Source: Vanessa cardui (Eukaryota > Arthropoda > Insecta > Lepidoptera > Nymphalidae). Taken from it: DNA of 64,000 nucleotides. The translations under genes and the position numbers were made by a program. The notes beneath the pieces were generated by a model. The model was not told where the DNA came from. It did no database searches and worked only from the letters and a program-made list of their open reading frames with translations. This document shows, one piece after another, positions 55,120-64,000 of this stretch. The stretch is from positions 10,991,831 through 11,055,830 of the forward strand of contig NC_061125.1 of assembly GCF_905220365.1 (NCBI RefSeq), read 5' to 3'. Each line of letters starts with the position of its first letter. The first letter of the stretch is position 1.

Positions 55120-55650
55120 TAGCGGACGGTAAAACGAACCACTTGATGATATTGAGCTGAGATGATTGCGGGTTCAAACCCAGGCAAGCACGTGCAGGCA
55201 AGATGTAGCATGTGCTTAATTTGTGTTTATAATTCATCTCTAGCTCGGCGGTGAAGGAAAACATCGCGAGGAAACCTGCATGTGTCTAATTTCATCGAAA
55301 TTCTGCCACATGTGCATTCCACCAACCCGCATTGAAACAGCATGGTGGAATATGTTCCAAACCTTCTCCTCAAAGGGAGGAGGCCTTAGCCCAGCAGTGG
55401 AAAATTGACAGGCTGTTAGTGTTGTTGGCGTTGGTGGTGATGGTATTAACCATTACTTAAAATAACTAATGCAACACCAACCGTTGGAATCAAGGTATGC
55501 ATGTCTTGTTCCTGTAGTTACAGTGGCTTACTTTATTTACTATTAACATGCAAACCTAGTACAATATGATATGTATTTCTGTTTGACGTAAGAATATGTG
55601 ATGAGTGGGTGGTAACTAGACAGACTAGTTAGACATTAAAAAGTCGTCAC
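55120..55650 (+). mobile_element. GGCCCATATG-type repeat split by a Metulj-like SINE
   Basis: The outer repeat begins TTAGCGGACGGTAAAACGAA and CCACTTGATGATAT. After the SINE it resumes near 55430 (GGTGATGGTATTAACCATTA) through CCAACCGTTGGAATCAAGGT, CTGTAGTTACAGTGGCTTAC and TGATGAGTGGGTGGTAACTA. It is strongly diverged, so it is older than the SINE. Confidence 0.65.
55150..55425 (+). mobile_element. Metulj-like SINE, A-box region deleted, nested
   Basis: TTGAGCTGAG joins directly to ATGATTGCGGGTTCAAACCC, so the A box and linker (about 33 bp) are lost while the B box remains. The body is well kept (TCGGCGGTGAAGGAAAACAT, ATTCCACCAACCCGCATTGA, CCTTCTCCTCAAAGGGAGGA, CAGCAGTGGAAAATTGACAG), with a G/T-rich tail. 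Confidence 0.88.
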
Positions 55651-56205
55651 ACCAAATAAAATTAGTATTATTTTGTTTAAATATTGAGCTATTGTACTAC
55701 TGTACTGTACTGTTAATATCGTAGGATTACGTGATTCTAATCACTAGTAAAAAAAATTCCAAAAAAGTAATATGTACTAGTATTATATAATATCACATTT
55801 TTCTTTTCAGTTATCTGCTCCATCGTACTTTTATTTGAAGTTTCAAGGTATAATCAAAGCTCTGTCATATCTAATTGTGTATTGTAAATTCATGCAGGGC
55901 CTTGATTTAATTGCTAACTCAACTGAACCGTCACAGATTGATTAGACAACATCACTATCGATCTGAACCCGCTGCACGCTGCATTCGCACGCAGAATGCG
56001 TGTGTGAAATTACACATGTATGTTCATTATACGTACATGTGTACACGCGTTGTGATTTGCAATAATTGCGTGTTTTAGAAACTTTAGTTACGATTTGAGT
56101 ATTTATAAAATTTAAATAAAAATAATATTAAACATTTATACGATATACGCAATTTCATGTATGTAATAAAATATAATATGACGGAGTAGGTCGTTCCAAA
56201 CTGTT

Positions 56206-56412
56206 TTATTTAAACAACATGATGTCAGCATTGCTGACGTTACGAATGTCAGGGTTTGGATCTATACCCGTCCTCGGAGGTATGAGTTTACACTCAGGAA
56301 ATATTTTGCTCTGATTTATTCCAAACAGTGGAGGTTCGATCGCTACGACGGCTTGATCAAGCCTGTTCTTGCCTGGCCTTTTATAACAAAATTGGATGAG
56401 GAAACTATTCAC
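56206..56412 (-). other. Orphan coding-like stretch, possible terminal exon
   Basis: An open frame ends PPRTGIDPNPDIRNVSNAD, then IMLFK and TAA. The part from 56395 to 56215 is near 45% GC within DNA of under 30% GC. The stop lies inside AAATAAA, so an AATAAA signal overlaps it, as would suit a last exon with almost no 3' UTR or a processed copy. On the minus strand the block follows TTTTGTTATAAAAG, which could be an acceptor. Protein not recognised, and no other exon was found. Confidence 0.3.
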
Positions 56413-56898
56413 TTAAGACTAATTTAACATCTCAGAATTCACTAAATTTTATTAGTTTAATAATAAAGCAGTTTTCAATCATTAAAATAATAATTTCTGG
56501 CTACGTATTTTTCTTAAATGAGCGATTCATATATTTGTATATTAACATGTTGCTTTTATATTTGCTATACCTTACGAACAATTTTAATTTCTATTTAGTT
56601 GCTTTTTAAAACAAACATATGTAGAACGAATTTATGTTTGTGGTTATTTAAGTGTTTTTTTTTATCTAAGTAAGTTTACAAAAAAGTAACGACTTTCCTA
56701 ATATATCACTGTCCCATGCTGATTTGGAAATGAAAAAAAAGACGCAACCCAGGAACATGTATTTTTTATACTTAAGCCATATAAAAACACAATACAGTTT
56801 ACTATTAATGGCAAGATATACGTAAAGTTTAAAACATTTTATATTAGAGATTCTTATTTTAACAAATAATTTCTAATAGCCGAGCGTGGTTAGATTAT

Positions 56899-57123
56899 AT
56901 GTCTACAGATAAAGTTATTCTACTACAACGCCGAATTGGGTCCATAGAAGATTATAAGTTTCAACAGTTAATAAATTCTCAGAAGAATCTCGAAGTAAGA
57001 AAGCTGACCACATTTACACCCCCGTTGCTCGAAAAGCCAGTAAAACTTAGACTGCCTCGCTTGATCAATGCCTTCTGCCGGACTATAAGAGTAAGGGCAG
57101 GTGTAATGGAATACAGCCTGTAG
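56899..57123 (+). other. Orphan coding-like stretch, possible exon
   Basis: A 74-codon open frame (KVILLQRRIGSIEDYKFQQL ... LEKPVKLRLPRLINAFCRTI ... RVRAGVMEYSL, then TAG) in a block clearly less AT-rich than its flanks. ATGTCTACAG at its start could be a splice acceptor or the ATG itself. The minus strand is also open for about 50 codons. Family unknown. Confidence 0.3.
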
Positions 57124-57129
57124 GTCATT

Positions 57130-58580
57130 AATTAATTAACCAATGAGAAACATTTCATTTTCAAAACAAAATGCAGGTATATTTAAAAATGTTAAAATAA
57201 GAGCAAAAGCGTCCGGAGCTGACGTACATTAGTTTTCTCACGGAGAAAGAAAACTAAAACAAGATGAAGGATGTGGTTCTTTTTGATTCTCTTTTATTCA
57301 ACTGAAATTCATATGAAATAGAAATGTGATATATACTGATGTTAGAAATGCTCAAGTAACTCTGTTTGTTATATATATTACCCTGTATATATCTCTCCAC
57401 GCTTAAATTGATAAATTGATTGAGATTAAATGAAATTTGGTTTGGAGATTTAAGTTAGGTTGGCGATTCTTTTGATTCAACTGTAATTGTGGGTGACGAC
57501 TTGTGATCTATAAATAAAGTTTTATAAAGATCGTATAAGTAAAATAACATGTAAAAACTATTAGAACTGATTTCAAATAATCACAATTGACGAGAAAAGT
57601 GTTAAATCGATCTACGAATTGGGTGTTTTTCGCATACTAATTTTAATTTAACGTCTATATAATGTTAGATTTAAATTCACAATGCGACAAGGTTGCAACG
57701 TACTGTTTAATAAAATATATGAAATACATCATATCTAACTGTAGCAAAGAATATATGAAAAAACTCTTAAATACAAAACGCGAAGCCAAAATCTTTATTC
57801 AATAGAGAAGTATTACCCTTGCTCATTGACTGACAGATATTTACTACGGGTTCGTAAAGAAATACCGCAGCCCTTACAAAAGCCGACAAAATAATCTCAG
57901 GTAGTTTTTCTTACAGTTTTTGTTTACGATTATATTATTTATTCAAAAAGACCTCGAGATGACTATTCCATTTCTATGATTTGAATACAAATACATTATT
58001 GTATTTGTATTAAAAAAAAATGCTCTTTAACAACATTTTATACTGGAAAACGTTTGAACGTTCCTTATGTCGCTGTTGAAAAAGTGTAAACATTACAAAA
58101 AATAATTTAAATAATTAATTAATTCATTCAAAAATGAATCTAAATCAAAATGTACTTTCATTTCATCATTGTACAGAACTACGAGAAGAGCAAGTAACTA
58201 TAAAGTAGTAATGAAAACTATGTATTGGGTGTAAGGATAAGCTTATAAAGCCAAGTTTTCGACTGCCTAAAGTCAATAAGTCCTTCTTAGGGAAAGGTAT
58301 CTTTTCTATTTTTAAACTTTGCCGATACAAAAAAGCTAAATCGTTAAAAAAACATTAATAAATAAGGCATATTATTTAATACATTATATTATATAACATG
58401 GAGTTATTACTTTTTTACTCTCAGGCAGGATATATCATATCAATACTAGTAGGTATTAAATAGTGTTTAACGGAAATAACTTCATATTTCAATTGTCAAA
58501 AAAGAGAAACTACATAATCATATACATTGTTTTGTTCCAAAGCAATGTTAGCTTTACATTTATACACAATTTTGTAAACA
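57130..58580. other. AT-rich intergenic DNA, nothing recognised
   Basis: No domain-bearing ORF and no repeat family shared with the rest of the window. Confidence 0.5.
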
Positions 58581-58584
58581 ACGT

Positions 58585-58645
58585 AAGTGCTCGGAAAAGC
58601 CTACTTGAACAGAGTGTATTTTGTTTTTTATTTCGATACAATAAC
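58585..58645 (+). repeat. LINE 3'-end fragment (AAAGCCTACTTGAA family)
   Basis: AAGTGCTCGGAAAAGCCTAC and TTGAACAGAGTGTATTTTGT match the end of 13665-13805; the upstream part is missing. Confidence 0.45.
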
Positions 58646-58814
58646 GTTTTATTAAAGGTTATGGGTGTTCTATAAAGGAGCTACGTTATTAATTCGACAG
58701 AAAAATGTGTCGCAATTCCTTATTTAAAATTAATGAATCAATTTTTAGTATACACAATATGACTTTATTATTATGTGAATATTACGTAAACTAGGTTTTC
58801 AAATAGATAATTTC

Positions 58815-58882
58815 TAAAGTGGCCCCTACCACTCTTTGCAAGATTGCGTGGATAGGTAACACCCACTGAAGATGTGTTATAT
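58815..58882 (-). mobile_element. Fragment of the GGCCCATATG/CTACCACCAAG repeat
   Basis: CCACTCTTTGCAAGATTGCG and TGGATAGGTAACACCCACTG form a diverged reverse copy of the CTACCCAGACGGGCTTGCAC end, lying 50 bp from a full copy in the opposite orientation. Confidence 0.45.
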
Positions 58883-58934
58883 AGGCATTTATGATTGTTT
58901 GACATCTTTGTCATTTCATCATCTTGACATTTTT

Positions 58935-59180
58935 TATGGTACAGGTTGGCGGACAGGTGGCCCATATGCTATGGGCCACCTGATGGTAATTGTTCACCAA
59001 CACCCATAGACAATGACGCTGTAAGAAATATTAACTATTCCTTTAATCGTCTCGCACTGGCTCACTCACCCTTCAAACCAGAACACAACAATACTGAGTA
59101 CTGTTGTCTGGCGGTATAATAACTGATGAGTGGGTGGTACCTACCAAACGGGCTTGCACAAAGCCCTACCACTGAGTAAA
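58935..59180 (+). mobile_element. Short interspersed repeat, GGCCCATATG/CTACCACCAAG family
   Basis: GGTACAGGTTGGCGGACAGG, then a local duplication of GTGGCCCATATGCTATGGGCC, CACCCATAGACAATGACGCT, CACTGGCTCACTCACCCTTC, GTACTGTTGTCTGGCGGTAT and GGGCTTGCACAAAGCCCTAC. A part between ATCGTC and TCGCACTGGC is deleted. Confidence 0.88.
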
Positions 59181-59265
59181 TATATGAGTAAGTAAATATA
59201 TATTTATTAGTATTTCTAATAAAGCCTTGATTTTAGTAGTAAGTTTTAAGAATAGTTTTGTTGCA

Positions 59266-59712
59266 TCCTACTACTATTATAAAGGCGAAAGTTTGTATGT
59301 ATAGATGTATGAATGTTTGTTACTCTTTCACGTAAAAACTACTGAATGGATTTGAATGAAACTTTACCACAATATAGCTTATACATCAGAATAACACATA
59401 GGCTACAATTTTTGAGGTTTCTAACGTGAGGTCGTAAAAAAACACATTTTTTGCGCTTACATTGCAAACGCTGACTGAATCCTACAAGATAGATCAAAAC
59501 AATGTACTACAGTATTGTACAACTTAAAAAGGTCTACAAAAAAGACCGTGATGGTATATGTTTATCTCTTAGGAATAACCCACAATAACCATTTTTTATC
59601 CTTTACTTTGTACGAGAAATAATGGCTTATTTACGAAGCGATTTTAAGCGATTACTAGACTAGACGGGACGAACCTGAAGTCCACGCGAACGAAGTCGCG
59701 GGCAAAAGCTAG
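59266..59712 (+). mobile_element. Non-autonomous Helitron, 447 bp, intact ends
   Basis: Start A|TCCTACTACTATTATAAAGG, then CGAAAGTTTGTATGTATAGA, CACGTAAAAACTACTGAATG and AATAACACATAGGCTACAAT. End TCCACGCGAACGAAGTCGCG, GGCAAAAGCTAG|T with the CGCG...CGCG hairpin 10-15 bases before CTAG. Insertion between A (59265) and T (59713) with no duplication. No coding capacity. Confidence 0.9.
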
Positions 59713-59719
59713 TACTACA

Positions 59720-60150
59720 TACCTTGACTGCATTCATAGATACTGATAGCATTAACCACAATTAGTTGCACATCGTTTAGCCACAATTCGCATAGTTCTA
59801 TTAAACCAGACATCTCTCTAGATTTCAAATGTTAGATTAACCTTTGTTACCAATAAACTCAGAACTGAAACTTTCTTAACATCCCAACAAAGTTCAAATC
59901 AGTAAATGAATAAAACAGATAACATTGTAAATGTATTACTATTTCTTGGGCCTCGAATCTGGTTTTAAATTGAACATTTTCAAAACAAACGTAATCAAAT
60001 TATTCTGGTTGAGATAAAGATAACATAATGGGGATGATTACTATAACTTGTTAATTAAAAAAAAAAACATTTATTTTGTTTTATCAATTATGTAAAAATC
60101 ACGTTCTCAGGAATAATTTACAAGTAAAAGTATTTTGGCAAACGTAATAT
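59720..60150. other. AT-rich DNA, nothing recognised
   Basis: No ORF or repeat seen. Confidence 0.5.
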
Positions 60151-60153
60151 CTA

Positions 60154-60751
60154 TAAATAAAATTTTAACAAAAAGAAAAACCGACTTCAAACAAAACACT
60201 ATTATAAAACAAATAAAAATGTACTAAAAAGTAAAAAAAATAATAATTGCATATTTAACATATTTTTGAGAGTCCTCCTAGGTAAAATGAAATAAAAAAT
60301 ATTGGACTACTTACAAGTCGATTTACGATTATATAATGTAGTTATAATTATTGCTATATTTGGAGCCGCTGTCAGCCACGGGCACACGCTTCAACAATCA
60401 AAAGAAAGAAGCGATACGAGCCTCTTGATTGACCCAGTGTAATATCGTATAAAAGGTAATTTGTAAGAAACATATTTCTTAAAGTATTCTCGTATTGTTT
60501 TTTGATAGATATAGTATAGGGTTGGCTGACACCGACTCCAAATATAGCAATAATTATAACTACATTATATAATCGTAAATCGACTTTTAAGTAGACTAAT
60601 ATTTTTCATTTCATTTTACCTAGGAGGACTCTCAAAAATATGTTAAATATGCAATTATTTTTTTTTTTACTTTTTAGTACATTTTTATTTGTTTTATAAT
60701 AGTGTTTTGTTTGAAGTCGGATTTTCTTTTTGTTAAAATTTTATTTATTTT
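60154..60751. repeat. Long inverted repeat (3' hairpin of the outer element)
   Basis: It begins TAAATAAAATTTTAACAAAA and ends GTTAAAATTTTATTTA. The arms contain AAAACCGACTTCAAAC and GTTTGAAGTCGG and meet at the GTCAGCC/GGCTGAC pair, around a loop that holds AAGAAAGAAGCGATACGAGC. It is more diverged between arms than the hairpin at 32333. Confidence 0.8.
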
Positions 60752-61110
60752 TTTAATTTTGAGTGAAGCTGATGTAGACTAACATTTTTTTCTTAATATG
60801 GATAGATTAAGCGTGCCGTTTATATAAATCAGAAACTACTTCGGGGACAATTTCAAAAGAAATTTTCGAATAAAGCAAAAATAGACTTTCGAAAATGCGG
60901 CTTTAATACGTCATGCGGCATAAACTACAAGGTACCACCCTCGAAAGAGCTGTAATCGACCTCAGTAAAAATACATACTTTGCAAAAGAGCTATTCGTAT
61001 GCTATGTCGTACATCATATGACATCACATCATATGCACAAAATTTGATTAAAAACAGTAAGAAATTCTGCCCCAAATCGCATCCTGACTGTAAGCCGTTT
61101 AGGAGTTTCG

Positions 61111-61363
61111 TCAATACATAGTATAAAACAAAGTCGCTTTCTCTGTCCCTATATCTTTAAAACTACGCAACGGATTTTGATGCGGTTTTTTTTAAATAGA
61201 TAGTGTAATTCAAGGGGAAGGTTTTTGTATATAATACATGAACAATATAGTAAAAAAACACTGACAATTTTAGAAGTTTGCAATGTGATGTCGTAAATAA
61301 ACAAATTCTTTAGTATATTTAGTATCAGTATTGCGGCCGTGAGAAGTCGGGGCGGGTCGCTAG
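61111..61363 (+). mobile_element. Nested Helitron (252-bp family) in the outer element
   Basis: It starts TCAATACATAGTATAAAACA and ends GTGAGAAGTCGGGGCGGGTC, GCTAG|T. The preceding base is G where the other copies have A. The position within the host element is the same as in the other two copies. Confidence 0.85.
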
Positions 61364-61823
61364 TTGATTATAATATTCGATTATGACAATTACATGAACA
61401 TAACCACGTTTCGGAAGGTGATTCAAATATCCAAGTAACCCATAAATAAAAGATTCGACCGAGTATTGCTAACGTGCTCCTCAGAATTGTTCCGTTCCCT
61501 TCCGTTCCGTTACTTTGTCATGGATCCTGTGCTCAGAACCTTACCAAACTTTCACCAAATTACCCTTGAAGTATATATTTTATAATAAAAAAAGAATTAT
61601 CAAAATTGGTTAACGTGACTTTCAGTTATTCACCTATTTGTCGCGCATATACATAATGCAAATTTAAGACTTATGTCGTTTTCACATGGATACCATCGTC
61701 GGAAAAAAAATTAAAAAAATGGGACCCCACGGTAAGCACTACCTTTCAAACAAAAAAAAAATATCAAAATCGGTCCACCCAGTAAAAAGTTATGAGGTAA
61801 CAAACATAAAAAAAAAAAAAAAA

Positions 61824-63437
61824 TTAACAAAAAGAAAAACCGACTCCAAACAAACTACTGTTTTAAAACAAATGAATATGCACGAAAAAGTAATAAAAAT
61901 AATTGCGTATTCAACATATTTTCTAGAGTCTTCCTAAGTTAAATGAAATGAAAAATATTAGACTACTTAAAAGTCGATTAACGATTATATCATGTTATAG
62001 TTATTGGTATATTTGGAGCCGGTGTCAGCCACGGTGCCCTTGCCCCAACAATCAAAAGAAAGAAGCGATACGAGCCCCTTGATTGATCCAGTATATTATT
62101 GTGTAAAAGGTAATTTGTAAAAAACATATTTGTTAAAGTATTCTCGTATTGTTTTTTGATAGATATACTGTAGGGTTTTATTGGCTGACACCGACTCCAA
62201 ATATAACAATAATTATAACTACATGATATAATCGTTAATCGACTTTTAAGTAGTCTAATATTTTTCATTTCATTTAACTTAGGAAGACTCTAGAAAATAT
62301 GTTGAATACGCAATTATTTTTATTACTTTTTCGTGCATATTAATTTGTTTTAAAACAGTAGTTTGTTTGAAGTCGGTTTTTCTTCTTGTTAAAATTTTAT
62401 TTATTTTTTGATTTTGAGTGAAGCTGATGTTGACTAACTAATTTTTTTTAATATGGATAGATTAAGCGTTCCGTTTATATGAGTCAGAAACTACTTCGAG
62501 GACAATTTCAAAGGAAACTTGCGAATAAAGCAAAAATATACGTCACGCGGCGTAATCTACAAGGATCCCTCGAAAGAGCTGTAATCGAACTCAGCAAAAA
62601 ACTTTGAAAAAGACCAACTATATTTCGTACATCATATGACATCACATCACATACACAAAATTTGATTAAAGATAGTAAGAAATTCTGCCTCATATCGCAC
62701 CCTAACTGCGAGCCGTATAGGAGTTCCATCACTACATAGTATAAAACAAAGTCGCTTTCTCTGTCCCTATATCTTTACATCTACGCAACGGATTTTGATG
62801 CGGTTTTTTTTAAAAGATAGTGTGATTCAAGGGGACGGTTTGTGTATATAATACATGAACAATATAGTAAAGAAACACTGATAATTTTAGAAGTTTGCGA
62901 TGTGATGTCGTATATAAACAAATTCTGTAGTATATTTAGTATCAGTATTGCACCCGTGCGAAGCCGGGGTGGGTAGCTAGGTGATTATAATATTCGACTA
63001 TAATAATTACATAAACATAACCACATTACGGAAGGTGACTCAAATATCCAAATAACCTATAAATAAAAGATTCGACCGAGTATCGCTAACGTGCTCCTCA
63101 GAATTGTTCCGTTCCCTTCCGTTCCGTTACTTTGTCATGGATCCTGTGCTCAGAACCTTACCAAACTTTCACCAAATTACCCTTGAAGTATATATTTTAT
63201 AATAAAAAAAGAATTATCAAAAATGGTTAACGTGATTTTCAGTTATTCACCTATTTGTCGCGCATATACATAATGCAAATTTAAGACTTATGTCGTTTTC
63301 ACATGGATACCATCGTCGGAAAAAAAAATTAAAAAAATGGGACCCCATGGGAAGCACTACCTTTCAAACAAAAAAAAATTATCAAAATCGGTCCACCCAG
63401 TGAAAAGTTATGACTCCTCCTTTTGGAAGTCGGTTGA
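61824..63437 (-). mobile_element. Inner TCAACCGACTTC element, inserted into the poly(T) of the outer copy
   Basis: In minus orientation it starts TCAACCGACTTCCAAAAGG at 63437 and ends TTTTTGTTAA at 61824, so the last 11 bases (AATTTTATTTA) of the standard 3' end are missing. Its own poly(T) and nearby bases are deleted (GGAGGAG joins to TCATAAC). Otherwise it matches 31219-32926 closely, including GTTCCCTTCCGTTCCGTTAC, ATGGATCCTGTGCTCAGAAC and the hairpin 61824-62403. Confidence 0.78.
62729..62980 (+). mobile_element. Nested Helitron (252-bp family) in the inner element
   Basis: A|TCACTACATAGTATAAAACA to CACCCGTGCGAAGCCGGGGT, GGGTAGCTAG|G. The 252-base length equals the copy at 31735-31986. 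Confidence 0.88.
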
Positions 63438-63485
63438 AAAAAATACAGACGAATTGATAACCTCCTCCTTTTTGAAGTCGGTTGA

Positions 63486-64000
63486 AAAGAAACGATTTCC
63501 ATTACATTGGTGTGTGAGAGCAAGAGTTTATAAGTATGTGTATATAAAAATATAGGTACGGTCAATATTACTTATGTAAATATTGTAATTTGATATTATT
63601 GTAATGTTTAATGTCATTTATTTAAATACTCACAAAACTGATATATACACTTGAATTAAAGTCCTAAAAACGCTTACAGTCTTTTAGAATCGGAGAGATG
63701 AAAAATATGCATATGCATGCTAAAATAACAAAGATAAATTACCACCAAGGGCACGGAAAACATGTCACATGTAGAAACACAAATGTAATATTAAAGATCA
63801 AAGCGTTTATTGTGATCTTCTTGACATTTTAATATTGTTCTATATAACTTACTTCTAACCTTGAATTACAAAGATACGATCAATTTATAGTAATATAAAA
63901 GTAAGAACTAGCGCGCACTGGTAACTTTTGTCACGGTGACTTTAAAGTGTTTGTCACTGTCACGTCACATTTCCAAAGCGGAGTGCGCTCATTAATAGAG
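63486..64000. other. Flanking DNA, nothing recognised; GC-richer final 90 bases
   Basis: AT-rich up to about 63900. The last part (GCGCGCACTGGTAACTTTTG, TCACGGTGACTTTAAAGTG, GTCACTGTCACGTCACATTT) is richer in GC and has repeated GTCAC motifs in both orientations. It could be a promoter or exon edge of a gene outside the window, but nothing proves it. Confidence 0.3.

Larger units (their letters stand above)
60154..63485 (-). mobile_element. TCAACCGACTTC (HINE-like) element with a second copy inserted in its poly(T)
   Basis: The outer copy (minus orientation) consists of 63485-63438 plus 61823-60154. The first 48 bases (TCAACCGACTTCAAAAAGG ... GTCTGTATTTTTT) and the rest, beginning with 16 T and ATGTTTGTTACCTCATAAC, join to a complete element of about 1718 bp, nearly the size of 31219-32926. 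The inner copy is 63437-61824. The outer insertion lies between two A on the plus strand (60153 and 63486), which is T|T in element orientation, with no duplication. Hairpins, Helitrons and body match the copy at 31219. Confidence 0.78.

Noticed and set aside
60154..63485. Simple head-to-tail tandem array of the 1.7-kb element
   Set aside because: The 48-base outer terminus at 63438-63485 and the poly(T) at the inner junction show insertion of one copy into the other.

Overview
This window looks like AT-rich nuclear DNA from a butterfly or moth. Three things point there: an intronless 478-codon amine GPCR whose residue numbering matches the Bombyx type-1 tyramine receptor, many tRNA-derived SINEs of the type called Metulj in Heliconius, and Helitrons with Lepidoptera-type ends. 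Gene density is very low. I found no bacterial features, no CRISPR array and no functional tRNA or rRNA gene.

Genes. The clear gene is the tyramine receptor TAR1 at 27024-28460 on the minus strand. It has a 5' UTR exon (28461-28613) that carries two upstream ORFs and begins at a splice acceptor. A second credible gene at 4446-4709 (+) encodes an 87-residue secreted peptide with one two-cysteine loop at its C terminus. At the left edge (1-65, minus) there may be the start codon of a neighbouring gene that runs off the window. A few orphan coding-like stretches (10069-10272, 42940-43095, 56206-56412, 56899-57123) are reported with low confidence.

Mobile DNA. Most recognisable content is transposable elements: (i) Metulj-like SINEs; (ii) a second short repeat family ending in GGCCCATATG / CTACCACCAAG; (iii) Helitrons with A|TC...CTAG|T boundaries, including three decayed Rep/helicase relics (1440-2160, 18450-19900, 52088-53316); (iv) RTE-type LINE fragments (19149-19806, 22085-23235) and other LINE 3' ends; (v) a hAT-like MITE with an 8-bp target duplication; (vi) an element family of about 1.7 kb with TCAACCGACTTC at one end and a long hairpin at the other (31219-32926, 60154-63485, and relatives at 1036, 15150, 42898 and 45504).

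The most unusual structure is family (vi). Three separate insertions of it can be read in this window, all between two T residues and none with a target-site duplication. One is an insertion of the element into the poly(T) tract of its own kind. Each full copy also carries a 252-bp Helitron, and the matching empty site is preserved at 1071/1072. This fits a Helentron-associated (HINE-like) rolling-circle element better than a cut-and-paste MITE, but the assignment is inference.

All calls come from reading the sequence by eye. No database search or alignment program was run, so repeat boundaries without a stated target site are approximate.
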